Origin: a virus
DNA length: 34,462 nucleotides
IMG/VR virus record: IMGVR_UViG_3300036832_000888
Coordinates: 1-34,462 of that record
Direction: 5' to 3' (one strand)
The notes beneath the pieces are model-generated. The model worked only from the letters and a program-made list of their open reading frames with translations. It did not search any database and had not been told where the DNA came from. Positions within the stretch are counted from its first letter, which is position 1; each line of letters begins with the position of its first letter. The translations under genes and the position numbers were made by a program. Below, piece after piece: positions 21,966-31,463 of the stretch.

Positions 21966-22421
21966 ATGTCATATACAGGAAGCTTGGCCGGCATCGGCCT
22001 AGGCACAGTCCTAAGCGTCAACACCGGCACCGTCAGCACACCGACCTGGACCGCAGTAGGCGAACTCAACAAACTCAATCTCAGCGGCCGGCAAGCCGGC
22101 ACCGCGGATACAACCAATTTCGCCAGCGGCGCCCGCGAATTTAAGCCCACCCTGATTACTTCCGGATCATGGGAATTCGGCGGCAACCGCGTAGGCGGAG
22201 ACGCCGGCCAAGTCGCGATGGAGGCGGCCTTCGTCGGACTCGCAATGAAGAGTTTTAAAATTCAGTTGCCCATCTCCGGCGCCCAGACCACAACCGGCGA
22301 TTCATTCACGTTCACGGCACTAGTCGAAGAACTCGATTACTCCGTCGAAGTGGATAAAGTCGTGACCATTTCCGGACGGCTCAAGGTTAGCGGCATCCTC
22401 ACTGAGACAGCCGGCACCTAA
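21966..22421 (+). CDS. Major tail tube protein (151 aa)
   Basis: ATG 21966 lies 48 bases after the previous stop, behind TTTTAGGAGAAACAACC (AGGAG, about 11 bases). The protein is a small beta-rich tube subunit: GTVLSVNTGTVSTPTWTAVGELNKLNLSG, ADTTNFASGAREFKPTLITSGSWEFGGN, and a C-terminal strand set ending in SGRLKVSGILT. Such a strong ribosome binding site suits an abundant protein. Length and position between completion protein and chaperones match siphovirus tail tube proteins. Confidence 0.87.
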   Translation: MSYTGSLAGIGLGTVLSVNTGTVSTPTWTAVGELNKLNLSGRQAGTADTTNFASGAREFKPTLITSGSWEFGGNRVGGDAGQVAMEAAFVGLAMKSFKIQLPISGAQTTTGDSFTFTALVEELDYSVEVDKVVTISGRLKVSGILTETAGT

Positions 22422-22488
22422 ACCGCTCTTACCCCAATGAGGCGGCCCGCGCGCCGCCTCACATCAGAAAAAGCCAAACCAACACCGA

Positions 22489-22872
22489 ATGACCGAAAAA
22501 GCAACCGTTTCCGGCACGCCGGCCGATCCTACCGCGCGCTATACGACCCTCGAGCTCGCCGGCAAGACCTTCTATCTTTGCTACGACTTTGACGCGATCG
22601 CCAAAGCCGAACAATTGACCGGCATGCCGCTATTGTTCGGAGTCGACTGGAGCCACATAGACGCGAAGCGTATGCGCGCGATGCTCTGCGCAGCAATGCT
22701 CAAGGCGCAGCCGGACACCAAGCCCGAAGACCTGACACGCTATTTCACGCACCGCAACGTGTTGATGATTCAGAACGCCATTATCGAAGCGTGGCTCAGC
22801 TCCACCCCCGAGCCCGAAGAAGACGGTAGCAAAACGGACCCTCAGACGCCGGACCCGAGCCCGGCAGACTAA
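22489..22872 (+). CDS. Tail assembly chaperone, G-like product (127 aa)
   Basis: Short product of the G/GT pair that keeps the tape measure soluble during tail assembly. Contains LELAGKTFYLCYDFDAIAKAEQLTGM, the conserved entry of this class, then DAKRMRAMLCAAMLKA and an acidic/proline-rich C-terminus (EPEEDGSKTDPQTPDPSPAD). It ends at TAA 22870-22872, while another frame is open across this end and continues to 23225. Position before the tape measure is canonical. Confidence 0.82.
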   Translation: MTEKATVSGTPADPTARYTTLELAGKTFYLCYDFDAIAKAEQLTGMPLLFGVDWSHIDAKRMRAMLCAAMLKAQPDTKPEDLTRYFTHRNVLMIQNAIIEAWLSSTPEPEEDGSKTDPQTPDPSPAD

Positions 22873-23225
22873 CAAACCTCAAACTCTGGGATCGCTGTTA
22901 TACGACGGCGATAGTACGGCTAAGGCTCACCGCAGACCAGTTTTTTAGACTCACTCCGCGGCAATTGCGCACCCTCGCAGACAGCGACGCCGCCCGACTC
23001 GAGCTCCAAAGCGAGCACCTTGAATTACTGGCCGGCATCGTAGCTGCCACCGTTGCAAATTACGGCTTTGCTCCGCCGAAGAAAGCCCTAGCGCCCGCTG
23101 ACTTCATGCCCTCGCAGCAGAAGGCCCGGCGCCAACAGAAACACGAGACCGCGGCCGGCAATCGCGAACTCATCGCGCAAAACATCAGGTGTTTTCTGAA
23201 AGCGCAACTGACCGCTAGACAATGA
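22863..23225 (+). CDS. T-like part of the G-T tail chaperone, reached by frameshift
   Basis: The frame one base behind that of the G-like gene is open from 22830 to 23225. Its predicted protein begins with coding-like sequence (TNLKLWDRCYTTAIVRLRLTADQFFRLTPRQLRTL) well before the first possible start, TTG 22965. A -1 shift between 22830 and 22872 would fuse it to the G product, giving about 245 residues. No canonical slippery heptamer is present; AGC CCG GCA at 22858-22866 permits only P-site re-pairing of the proline tRNA. The end overlaps the next gene by ATGA (23222-23225). Confidence 0.6.
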   Translation, partial: GRLTNLKLWDRCYTTAIVRLRLTADQFFRLTPRQLRTLADSDAARLELQSEHLELLAGIVAATVANYGFAPPKKALAPADFMPSQQKARRQQKHETAAGNRELIAQNIRCFLKAQLTARQ

Positions 23226-23683
23226 TTCAAATTAAAGGGTTAGAGGAAGTACTTCGCCGGATGCGCGGAGCCGCGGACCACATTGTAATTCGGTCCTATG
23301 CCCGCGCCCTCGATCGAGCCGCCGGCATCATTGCGGCCGAAGTAGAGCGACGCGCCGAAACACTGCCCGAGGTATCGGACACCCCGCTACACGAACACGT
23401 CACGGTCAAAACCGAAGTGGACACCCAGAAACGAGGCGGAATTTCCCGCATCAGTTTCGACCAAACGCCAGACGCGCGAACCGGAATACCGCAAGACCTA
23501 AAAGCCCTATTCGTAGAAGCCGGCCATAAACTCATCGGCCACCACCCCGGCGACAAAAACATAGGCCAAGTAACCGCGCACCCGTTTATGCGGCCGGCGT
23601 TTGAAGCCAGCCGCGAGAAAGCCGTTTCGGTTTTCGCCGCCACCCTGAAGCAAGAGTTAGACAACGAGGAGCAACTACCGTGA
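23222..23683 (+). CDS. HK97 gp10-like protein (153 aa)
   Basis: MIQIKGLEEVLRRMRGAADHIVIRSYARALDRAAGIIAAEVERRAE matches the helical N-terminus of HK97-gp10/SPP1-gp17 neck proteins (tail completion), and PFMRPAFEASREKAVSVFAATLKQEL the family's C-terminus. Normally this gene lies before the tail tube gene, so its place between chaperones and tape measure is unusual. Coupled on both sides by ATGA and GTGA overlaps. Confidence 0.78.
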   Translation: MIQIKGLEEVLRRMRGAADHIVIRSYARALDRAAGIIAAEVERRAETLPEVSDTPLHEHVTVKTEVDTQKRGGISRISFDQTPDARTGIPQDLKALFVEAGHKLIGHHPGDKNIGQVTAHPFMRPAFEASREKAVSVFAATLKQELDNEEQLP

Positions 23684-26652
23684 AAGCCGGCAAAATCACC
23701 ATTGACTTGAGCGCCGGCACCGCGCAATTTGTTGCGGACCTGGAGAAAGCCGGCTCAAAACTAAGGGACTTCCAGAACACAGCCAACAACGCCGGCAACT
23801 CGGGTAAACAAGCATTCGGCCACATTGCGGACGGATCAGCGCACGCCGTAACCGGAGTCCAGGCGACCAGCGCCGCCCTCAGAACGCTCGAGGGGAACAT
23901 GACGAACAACCTCCGAGCGGCAGAGCGATTTCTGGCGAACACGCTCAACCTCGGAGGCGCACTTCAGAAAATCTTTCCCATAGTCGGAGGAATCGCTTTT
24001 CTCGGAGTCATCAGCGAATTAGTCACCAAAGCGAACGAAGCGTATGAGGCATTCAAGCGAATGGCCGAAGCGCCGAAGCGGATAGCCGGAGAATTTCAAA
24101 AGCTCTCCGCACCCGTAAGAGTCGCAAACGACGAGCTCGCCCTCACCAACGATCGACTATCGAACTCCATAGCGAAGCTGGAAGGCAAACCGCAAAACGG
24201 CCTGGTGATTGCACTCGACGAGGCCCGCTTAGCATCGGATAAACTCGCCGAGTCGTTAGGGCGCTCGCTCGATGCAGTCGGAAAGCTACTCCAAGAGGAA
24301 TCGATAAGCGCAATCGAAGGCGCCTTTACCGGCAACGCCAAGACCTCAGACCTCGCAGAAAATTTCAAAAAGCTCCAAGCGAGTCTTGCAGACATAAGCC
24401 TAAAGAGCGGAGAGCAAGAACTCGCCACCAACGACCCCACGGCGCAAGCCAAACTCTACAAAGACGCGACCGACGACCGCAAAACAGCCGTTATCGATTA
24501 CGTCTCAACTTTGCGAACGCAGTTAGCCGAAGCCGAGAAACTTCAGAAGCAACACGACAACCCGCAGCGGCCGGCCGCGCGGCCGGCCCCGAAGCTCAAC
24601 AGCGACGGTATACCGATCGCCACACCCGGCGACTTCCAAAAACCCGGAACGGCCGTTCCTTTAGCGCAAGGCGCGCCCGCTGATCAGGCGACCCGAATAG
24701 CAGCACTCAAGGGCCAAATCGATGTCCTGCAGCAGTACCTACGCGGCATTCAACTCACTGAGCAAAATACCGGACTCGTCAAAACTAAAGACTTGCTCGA
24801 GGCAGCCGCGGCCAATGCCAAATTAGGCCAAGGCCCACGAGACAAAATCAACGAGCTTCGCGCCACCCTTGCCGGAGTTAACGCAGAAGTAAAGGCCATC
24901 GGCACCGAGAAAAATCCCTATGCCGAATCGCTTGCAAAAGGCGCAGCCGCGGCCGGCAAAGACCTAGAGCAGCTAAACAAGCAACTCACCGAAACGCACC
25001 AGAAGCCGGTAAACCTCGCACAATCGGCGACCATTCAAAACCTCGAGCGCCAAATCGCTCTAGGCGAAGCCAATAAAAAAGTTGCTGAGGACTGGGCGAA
25101 GCGTCTCGAGAACATTGAACGGCTCAGCGCTGAATCGGCCGTACAGACCGAGCTCGACAACCAGAAAAGGGATGCGACTCTCAAGACGCTCAATGAGGAA
25201 GTAACAGCGGCGGAAAAACTCGCCGCGGCGGAACGACTAGGACCGGAGGCAGCCCGGCGCGCCCAAAACGAAATCGGACTCACCAAAATTGACGACCCGG
25301 CCATCCAAGCAGCAAACCGCCGGCTACTCGATGCCGAGCAAGACGCCCAGAACGCTAAGACCATCGCACAATTGCAGCGGCAGACCGATGCCACCCTGCG
25401 ATTAGTCAACGCCCAACGCGGAAGCGTGGATGCACAGCGCGCCGCAGAACTGGCAACCATTCGAGCCAGCGGACAGGCACCCGATGTAATCGAAGCCCAA
25501 ATCAAAGCGCAACAAGCCGCCTACGAGCTGCAGGACAAACTAGACCTCCGCAACGGTTCGGCAATGGACGGCATGAGAGCGTATTTCGAAGAACTCGCCA
25601 ATCAATCACACTCCGCGGCGGCCGAAATACACGAAACCCTGAAATCGACTTTCGAAGGCGTTAACGATCAACTCTCCCGCCTGATGACCGGACAGAAAAC
25701 TTCATGGGCATCATTTTTTCAGGGATTAGGCCAGCAAATCAGCAAGCTTGCACTGGGGAACCTCGAGCAAGGACTCGCCGCCAAACTCAAAGGCGTTATG
25801 ACCGGCGCCGGCGGCCGTCACCCAATGGATGAAAAAGGACCCGTCGGCGGAATTCTGCAAAAAATCGGCGGAATCTTCACCGGAGGCGCCGCCACCCGCG
25901 ACGGCAACAGCGCAGCAACGGCCCTATTTGTTACCCTCGCCGGCGCAAATGGATTACCCCAATTCGATGTGAACGGCAAAGCCGGAGACGGCGCCACTGG
26001 TGAAACGACTACACCGAGCGCCGACGCGCCGGACAGCTCCGAAGCCGGCGACACCTCCGCAAAGAAAACTTTGCCCGGATGGATGAAGACGTTATCCAAC
26101 GGCTATCGGAAATTGCCCAGTGTCGGAAGCCTGTTACTGAAAGACGCCATCGGCATAGCCGGCGGCCTCGCGACCAAAGGCCTGCAAAGCGTAGGCGGAG
26201 GAAGCGATAGCAGCGACAATTCAACCCGCACGGTTGGCTTCGCCGCCGGCGGCCGGCCCCACGTTGGAAAACTCGCGATCGTCGGAGAACGCGGCCCGGA
26301 GCTTTTCATACCCGATCGAAGCGGAACGATTATTCCGAACCACAAGCTAAAGTTTGGAGGCGCCCGCGCATTCGGCGGAAACGTGGATGCCGGCAACGCG
26401 TATTTAGTCGGAGAACGCGGCCGAGAGGTGTTTAGCTATGGAGCCCCCGGCGAAGAAGCCGGACACCGCGCGGCAGCCGCCGGAGGCGGAGTAACCAACG
26501 TTTACAACATCGATAACCGCGGCACCGATGCAGCCGCGGCCGAGCAACGCACCAAGGCCGGCATTATTGCCGCTCACCAATCCGCCGTAGTCACCGCTTC
26601 ACACGTCATGCAGGAACGAGCCGCCCGGCTACCCCGCGGCGGAAGACACTAA
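23680..26652 (+). CDS. Tape measure protein (990 aa)
   Basis: Determines tail length and leaves with the DNA during ejection. GTG 23680 overlaps the upstream stop. The N-terminus MKAGKITIDLSAGTAQFVADLEKAGSKLRDF is typical, and a hydrophobic stretch (GALQKIFPIVGGIAFLGVISELV) lies near residues 88-110. Long Ala/Glu/Lys-rich coiled-coil segments follow, with a glycine-rich end containing GFAAGGRPHVGKLAIVGERGPELFIP and a second GERG repeat typical of tape-measure C-termini. At the known ratio of about 0.15 nm per residue the tail would be near 150 nm long. No peptidase domain is seen. Confidence 0.93.
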   Translation: MKAGKITIDLSAGTAQFVADLEKAGSKLRDFQNTANNAGNSGKQAFGHIADGSAHAVTGVQATSAALRTLEGNMTNNLRAAERFLANTLNLGGALQKIFPIVGGIAFLGVISELVTKANEAYEAFKRMAEAPKRIAGEFQKLSAPVRVANDELALTNDRLSNSIAKLEGKPQNGLVIALDEARLASDKLAESLGRSLDAVGKLLQEESISAIEGAFTGNAKTSDLAENFKKLQASLADISLKSGEQELATNDPTAQAKLYKDATDDRKTAVIDYVSTLRTQLAEAEKLQKQHDNPQRPAARPAPKLNSDGIPIATPGDFQKPGTAVPLAQGAPADQATRIAALKGQIDVLQQYLRGIQLTEQNTGLVKTKDLLEAAAANAKLGQGPRDKINELRATLAGVNAEVKAIGTEKNPYAESLAKGAAAAGKDLEQLNKQLTETHQKPVNLAQSATIQNLERQIALGEANKKVAEDWAKRLENIERLSAESAVQTELDNQKRDATLKTLNEEVTAAEKLAAAERLGPEAARRAQNEIGLTKIDDPAIQAANRRLLDAEQDAQNAKTIAQLQRQTDATLRLVNAQRGSVDAQRAAELATIRASGQAPDVIEAQIKAQQAAYELQDKLDLRNGSAMDGMRAYFEELANQSHSAAAEIHETLKSTFEGVNDQLSRLMTGQKTSWASFFQGLGQQISKLALGNLEQGLAAKLKGVMTGAGGRHPMDEKGPVGGILQKIGGIFTGGAATRDGNSAATALFVTLAGANGLPQFDVNGKAGDGATGETTTPSADAPDSSEAGDTSAKKTLPGWMKTLSNGYRKLPSVGSLLLKDAIGIAGGLATKGLQSVGGGSDSSDNSTRTVGFAAGGRPHVGKLAIVGERGPELFIPDRSGTIIPNHKLKFGGARAFGGNVDAGNAYLVGERGREVFSYGAPGEEAGHRAAAAGGGVTNVYNIDNRGTDAAAAEQRTKAGIIAAHQSAVVTASHVMQERAARLPRGGRH

Positions 26653-26659
26653 ACCCCCG

Positions 26660-26944
26660 ATGAACATCCTTGAAAAAAAACATACTGACTGGCCCTGGCC
26701 ACTCAGTAAAATTCCTCGCGCGTGGACCGCTATCCCGTCGACCACTCCGCCGCGCACGCTGGCCGGACAGAACACCGACGTACCCTCACCAGGCCGATTC
26801 ACGCTGCAGCTTTCGCGGTACGGATTCATGTTCTCAGTGCAGACGAAAGGGCAATGGCTGTTCCGGATTGGAAGTTTTCGCTTCGATTACGTAGACAACT
26901 ACTACGAAATTTTCACGTTGACGCTGAAGAGGCATAAGCCGTGA
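26660..26944 (+). CDS. Small tail protein (94 aa)
   Basis: ATG 26660. Beta-rich sequence (PGRFTLQLSRYGFMFSVQTKGQWLFRIGSFRFDYVDNYYEIFTLTLK) after a tryptophan/proline-containing start. Its position between the tape measure and the next tail gene, to which it is coupled by GTGA (26941-26944), suggests a tail-tip component. No family recognised. Confidence 0.6.
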   Translation: MNILEKKHTDWPWPLSKIPRAWTAIPSTTPPRTLAGQNTDVPSPGRFTLQLSRYGFMFSVQTKGQWLFRIGSFRFDYVDNYYEIFTLTLKRHKP

Positions 26945-27330
26945 GCACTTACAACGGCTGGACTATCGTTACGATGCCGAGCACTCCGGCGCCGAAATCC
27001 GTTGAATTTTCCGCCGTCAGTATCGTTGCAATCTCTAACAACCCATTTTCAGGACAGCAGCAAATACATGATTGGAACGCGTCTTATCTCGAGGCGCAAG
27101 TAACGCTCCCGCCGATGACCGGCACGGATGCGACCGCATGGACGACGTTCCTACTCGCTTGCAAAGGCCCGGCATGCGTTTTTCAAATCAGTAATTCAAC
27201 CTTCGCCGGACTAGTTCCGGCCGCCACCGTCCCCGGCGGATACTGGCGCCTCAAAACCAACGTGAACAAGTGGAGCGTAAACGATGCGCTCCTCTATGGC
27301 CTGCAATTCGAAATGAGAGAGGCAATTTAA
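26941..27330 (+). CDS. Tail protein, minor, distal-tail position (129 aa)
   Basis: GTG 26941 overlaps the previous gene. The protein is beta-rich with segments YNGWTIVTMPSTPAPKSVEFSAVSIVAISNNPFSGQQQIHDWNASYLEAQVTLPPM and GYWRLKTNVNKWSVNDALLYGLQFEMREAI. This layout (WxVxLP start, paired strands, C-terminal F-E) resembles minor tail proteins located after the tape measure in many siphoviruses. Function at the tail tip is inferred from context. Confidence 0.68.
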   Translation: MSTYNGWTIVTMPSTPAPKSVEFSAVSIVAISNNPFSGQQQIHDWNASYLEAQVTLPPMTGTDATAWTTFLLACKGPACVFQISNSTFAGLVPAATVPGGYWRLKTNVNKWSVNDALLYGLQFEMREAI

Positions 27331-27335
27331 AACCA

Positions 27336-27533
27336 GTGTTTACCTACAATTTCCCCGCGTGGAACCGCGTTCTATGGCTTTGCGTGATAGCCCTCGCGTT
27401 TGCGCTTGAATTTCTGGGCATTTTCAACACCCGCGAAGCGACACTCACACAGCTCATAAAAGAAACGCTGCCCGCACCATTCCGCGCAATGGTTCTCGGA
27501 TGGCTCTGTTATCACTTCCTCATCCAGCCATAA
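27336..27533 (+). CDS. Small membrane protein within the tail genes (65 aa)
   Basis: GTG 27336 lies five bases after the previous stop; the frame is open further upstream, but this part shadows the previous gene. Two hydrophobic stretches (NRVLWLCVIALAFALEFLGIF and FRAMVLGWLCYHFLIQP) could be transmembrane segments separated by NTREATLTQLIKETLPAP. A small holin-like or membrane-interacting protein among tail genes is uncommon. No ribosome binding site is evident. Confidence 0.5.
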   Translation: MFTYNFPAWNRVLWLCVIALAFALEFLGIFNTREATLTQLIKETLPAPFRAMVLGWLCYHFLIQP

Positions 27534-27537
27534 GCCT

Positions 27538-28122
27538 ATGCCCCGAATCGACGCAACGCCCGCTTTTGTCGCCGGACTAGAGCAGCCGACCATACGGCCC
27601 GCCTTATTCGTGCAAGCGCAATTTGCGACCGCAACGCTCTATCTGTGGACCGGCCGCGGTTCGGTTTCATGGAACGGCCACACCTGGATAGGAGTCGGCA
27701 CGTTAGGCGGAGTATCGACCATCGAAGAAGGGTCGACCGTCGAAGCCCGCGGAATCTCCTTAACGCTCAGCGGAATCGATGCCACCGCACTACCAGACGT
27801 GTTGAACGAAGTACAGCAAGGTTTACCCGCTCTCGTCTATCTCGGATTATTCGATGATTCGCTGACTCTCATTCCTAACCCCGTTTGCGCGTTCGCCGGC
27901 CGGATGGACCAGCCCACCTTAGACGTTGACGGCACCAGCGCAACCATACAAATCAATTGTGAAAGCCGGCTGATGGATATGAACACGCCGGCGATGCGCC
28001 GATACAACAACGAAGACCAGCAGCGCGATTATCCCAACGACCAAGGCTTTTCATTCGTCCCCTCAATCCAAGAGCTCACCATCTACTGGGGACGCACTCC
28101 GAATAGCACCAACAATTTGTAA
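27538..28122 (+). CDS. Tail tip / baseplate hub protein, DUF2163-like (194 aa)
   Basis: ATG 27538. The pattern ALFVQAQFATATLYLWTGRGSVSWNGHTWIGVGTLGGVSTIEEGSTVEARGISLTLSGID is typical of DUF2163/gpL-type tail proteins, with LPALVYLGLFDDS and FAGRMDQPTLDVDG downstream. Such proteins bind around the tape measure end and the central J-like hub; the gene before an NlpC/P60-like and J-like gene is in the canonical order. Confidence 0.75.
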   Translation: MPRIDATPAFVAGLEQPTIRPALFVQAQFATATLYLWTGRGSVSWNGHTWIGVGTLGGVSTIEEGSTVEARGISLTLSGIDATALPDVLNEVQQGLPALVYLGLFDDSLTLIPNPVCAFAGRMDQPTLDVDGTSATIQINCESRLMDMNTPAMRRYNNEDQQRDYPNDQGFSFVPSIQELTIYWGRTPNSTNNL

Positions 28123-28551
28123 ATGCTCCAACGCTCCGAAAATTGGACGCGCGAACTCGAGCGTTATCTCGTTCTCGCCAGTTACCGCCCGTTTATTTAC
28201 GGACACCATGATTGCTGCCTTTTCGTTTGCAATGCCATCGAAGCGATGACCGGCACCGATGTAGCAGCACCGCTCCGCGGCCTATACGCCTCTCACCGGG
28301 AAGCGCTCCGCGCGATCGCCGCTTATGCCGGCCGCCCCTCCGTCGAAGCCGTTGCAGAACGCATCACCGCAGAACACCAGATGCAGGAAGCTACGCCCGC
28401 TCTGGCACAACGAGGAGATATCGTTTTGCTCGAGCGAGACCGCGATTACTCACTAGCCCTGATCGGACTCGACAGCTCTATCCTCGCCGCGGCCGGATGC
28501 GGATACACACGCGCCCCGCTCTCACTCGCCCGGCGCGCCTGGCACCTCTAA
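28123..28551 (+). CDS. NlpC/P60-like tail protein (142 aa)
   Basis: Starts at ATG 28123 right behind the previous stop. YGHHDCCLFVCNAIEAMTG (C31/C32) corresponds to the catalytic cysteine region of NlpC/P60-type peptidases, and GDIVLLERD...ALIGLDSSILAAAGCGYTRAPL to the part that normally has the catalytic histidine. That histidine is not obvious, and this fits DUF6950-type proteins of tails. It could cut peptidoglycan locally during DNA entry or have kept only the fold. Confidence 0.75.
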   Translation: MLQRSENWTRELERYLVLASYRPFIYGHHDCCLFVCNAIEAMTGTDVAAPLRGLYASHREALRAIAAYAGRPSVEAVAERITAEHQMQEATPALAQRGDIVLLERDRDYSLALIGLDSSILAAAGCGYTRAPLSLARRAWHL

Positions 28552-28558
28552 AAACCAC

Positions 28559-31453
28559 ATGGCCAAATTCAGCCAGATCATTATCGGCGGCCTTGAGATC
28601 GCCGCCGGCATCGCCATAGACATATTTGTTCCCGGAGGCGCGCTATTTGGAAATTTCCTAATCGCCGCCGGAGTCGGCGAGATAATCGGCGGACTCGGAA
28701 CGCTTCTCACACAGCCCCAAGGCGGACTCGCTACCTCATCCCGCAACCCCATACAGCCCTGGAATGTCATTTATGGCCGAGCCAAGACCGGCGGAACAGT
28801 CGTTTACATCAACGAATCCGGAGAGAACGACAAATATCTAGACATGGTGATTGTGCTCGCGTGCCACCCATGCGCGGGAGTCGACGCGCTCTTATTCGAT
28901 AACCAGCGAGTCTTAATCGGCTCGAACGGAAACAGCGTACGGCCCACCCGCATCACAGGCACCGACAACCAGGAAACCATCAACTTCTCGAGCATCACGC
29001 GCAGTAACGGAGTCGTCACCGTAGTTCTCTCCTCCGCCTTCACAATCCCACTGCAGGACGGAGACCAGCTCATAGTGAGCAACGTGAGCGGACAGACCAC
29101 CGGCGACAAATCGCTCAACGGCAAGTGGTACATCTCCGTGGTCAATTCCACCACCTTCACCTATATCTGCGGAGGCTTTAACGTTTCGCTCAGCTCGACC
29201 GGCAAGGCGCAGACGTGCTTTCCGGACTATCGCGAAAAGGTTCACGTTGAGTACTTACTCGGAAACCAGACCGCCACGTTTCCGGGCATGATTTCAGGAA
29301 CGCCCTACGATGCCGGCGGCTCGACTGTCACAGTCTCAAATAACCCCTGGACAGCGGATTGCAAACTCACCGGCCGCACCGCGGCCTTTCTTCGCTTGCA
29401 CTACAACGATGAGGTGTTTGCGAGCGGACTACCGCAAATCAGTTTTCGACTCCGCGGAAAAAATGACATTCTCGACCCGCGCACCGGAGACACCGGCTAC
29501 ACCGAAAACGCCGCCCTTTGCATTGCGGACTATTTGAGTAATCAGAGCTTCGGTTACAAGGCGGCCTACGGAACCGAAATTCCAACCGGCCCCTTGATGG
29601 CGGCAGCAAATATCTGTGATGAAGCCGTGACCCTTGCCAGCGGCGCCACCGAACCGCGCTACACCTGCAACGGGCAATTTACCCTCAATACCTCACGAGG
29701 CGAAGTACTGCAAAACCTTCTGACGAGCTGCGCCGGCCGGCTAACTTATTCAGGCGGCCGATTCGTCGTGACGCCGGCGGCATGGGTTGGAACTTCGGTA
29801 CAGGCTTACACCGGAATCGTCAACTCGAGCGGATCGCCGGCAACGACCGCAACCCTAAAAATACTGACCTCGCACACGCCCGGAAGCCCGGCCGCACTCC
29901 CCGGCCTGTGTTCAGTGCAGGGGTTTTCCCTCTTCTATCACGGATGGATGAACGATTCCTCTTCATGGACACTCCGCACCGATTCACTAACACTCTCGCC
30001 CGGCGACCTCTCCACCCTGAAGGTAATGTTCGCAATTGGACCCGGAACAGCAATCAGCACCGAAAGCACCGCCGACGAATTCAGAATTTATGACTGTTGG
30101 ATCGAGGTTACTTTCGCCGACTCGACCACCGGCACCTATCGAGCAACCAACGCGGCCATTAGCACCGCATGGACAGACGGCACGATAACCAACCAGGCAA
30201 ACGCGATTGACTCATCCACTTCGACCTACGCCACCATCCAACGCTCGCACGTCGACACGTTGGACTTTTCCCCGGTACTCGTCTTAACCGCGTTCAATTA
30301 TCCGGACCAAACCGCCGTATTGACGCCGGCACCCCTCGCCATGAGCCCACTAGGCAACGCGGCCGGCCCGTTTCGATGGCGTTCGAAAGTGGCAATCCGC
30401 GACCTCTACAACGGAGTGAAAGGAACCTATGTCAGCCCGGTAAACGGATGGCAAACCAGCGACTTTCCACCCTACGCGCAGGACACGCTACACGGATACT
30501 CGAGCGATGCCAACCTCACAGCAGACGGAGGCGACCGCCGTTGGTTAGATATCCAGTTACCCTTTACAGTTTCCTCGAGCACCGCGCAACGCTTAGCCAA
30601 AATCGAGCTCATGCGGCGCCGGCAGCAAGGCACCGGCACGTTTGCTTTCAATGCCTCGCTTTACCAGCTCACCGCGCTTGATGTCGTGCAAATGACCGTC
30701 CCCTACCTCGGATGGACGAACAAACTTCTCGAGGTTAGCGCGCACCGACTCACACAAAACAAAATCCAAAACGGCGATGCCGAAGCAACGCTCCTCGGTT
30801 GTGAAATCGATGTTCAGGAGACCGACCCGAGCGTTTACGATTGGAGCGCAACCGAAGAGCTGACCCCGCAGGGATTTCAACAAACCACCACGCCCGGCAG
30901 CGGCGCGAACACCATTGTCACCGCACCCGCGGGAGTATCGGCGACCAACACGACCGCGGCCGGAACTGGACTCACAACCGGACAAATTCAAATCACCTGG
31001 ACCGCTCCGAGCGATGGATACGTGACCAGCGGCGGCCAGACCATCACTCAATATTCGCTCGATAACATCAACTGGATACCGCTAGGCACCTACGACGCGA
31101 GCGTTACCACTGCCTATATCCCCACCGTCGCCGCCGGCCAGAGCTATTGGGTGAGAGTCGCATTCCAGAATGCTCAAGGCGTTCAGAGCGCATGGACGGT
31201 TTACGGCCCGCTCACCGCAACCGGCTCGAGCGTTTCGGCAGGCGTCGGAGTCCGAGAGACCCCGAGCGGAACCCTGAACGGAACCAACACCGGCTTTACC
31301 TTGAGCTTCACACCGGCCACCGGATCATTACTGCTGTTCCTCAACGGCGCCGAGCAGCTTCCCACTACGGACTACACCATCACCGGCGCCGCCATCACCT
31401 TTACAGTTGCACCGAAATCAACAGACCTCATGATTGCGTGGTACACGCACTAG
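28559..31453 (+). CDS. J-like tail tip / host-specificity protein (964 aa)
   Basis: ATG 28559. The first 60 residues are hydrophobic and glycine-rich (IIIGGLEIAAGIAIDIFVPGGALFGNFLIAAGVGEIIGGLG), then QPWNVIYGRAKTGGTVVYIN opens the conserved hub domain of J-like proteins. DTGYTENAALCIADYLSN and GEVLQNLLTSCAGRLTYSGGRFVVTPAAW are typical for this class. A fibronectin-type III-like domain occupies residues about 780-890 (PAGVSATNTTAAGTGLTTGQIQITWTAPSDGYV...). It joins the tail tip to the receptor-binding fibre encoded next. Confidence 0.87.
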   Translation: MAKFSQIIIGGLEIAAGIAIDIFVPGGALFGNFLIAAGVGEIIGGLGTLLTQPQGGLATSSRNPIQPWNVIYGRAKTGGTVVYINESGENDKYLDMVIVLACHPCAGVDALLFDNQRVLIGSNGNSVRPTRITGTDNQETINFSSITRSNGVVTVVLSSAFTIPLQDGDQLIVSNVSGQTTGDKSLNGKWYISVVNSTTFTYICGGFNVSLSSTGKAQTCFPDYREKVHVEYLLGNQTATFPGMISGTPYDAGGSTVTVSNNPWTADCKLTGRTAAFLRLHYNDEVFASGLPQISFRLRGKNDILDPRTGDTGYTENAALCIADYLSNQSFGYKAAYGTEIPTGPLMAAANICDEAVTLASGATEPRYTCNGQFTLNTSRGEVLQNLLTSCAGRLTYSGGRFVVTPAAWVGTSVQAYTGIVNSSGSPATTATLKILTSHTPGSPAALPGLCSVQGFSLFYHGWMNDSSSWTLRTDSLTLSPGDLSTLKVMFAIGPGTAISTESTADEFRIYDCWIEVTFADSTTGTYRATNAAISTAWTDGTITNQANAIDSSTSTYATIQRSHVDTLDFSPVLVLTAFNYPDQTAVLTPAPLAMSPLGNAAGPFRWRSKVAIRDLYNGVKGTYVSPVNGWQTSDFPPYAQDTLHGYSSDANLTADGGDRRWLDIQLPFTVSSSTAQRLAKIELMRRRQQGTGTFAFNASLYQLTALDVVQMTVPYLGWTNKLLEVSAHRLTQNKIQNGDAEATLLGCEIDVQETDPSVYDWSATEELTPQGFQQTTTPGSGANTIVTAPAGVSATNTTAAGTGLTTGQIQITWTAPSDGYVTSGGQTITQYSLDNINWIPLGTYDASVTTAYIPTVAAGQSYWVRVAFQNAQGVQSAWTVYGPLTATGSSVSAGVGVRETPSGTLNGTNTGFTLSFTPATGSLLLFLNGAEQLPTTDYTITGAAITFTVAPKSTDLMIAWYTH

Positions 31454-31463
31454 GCGGCCTTCT

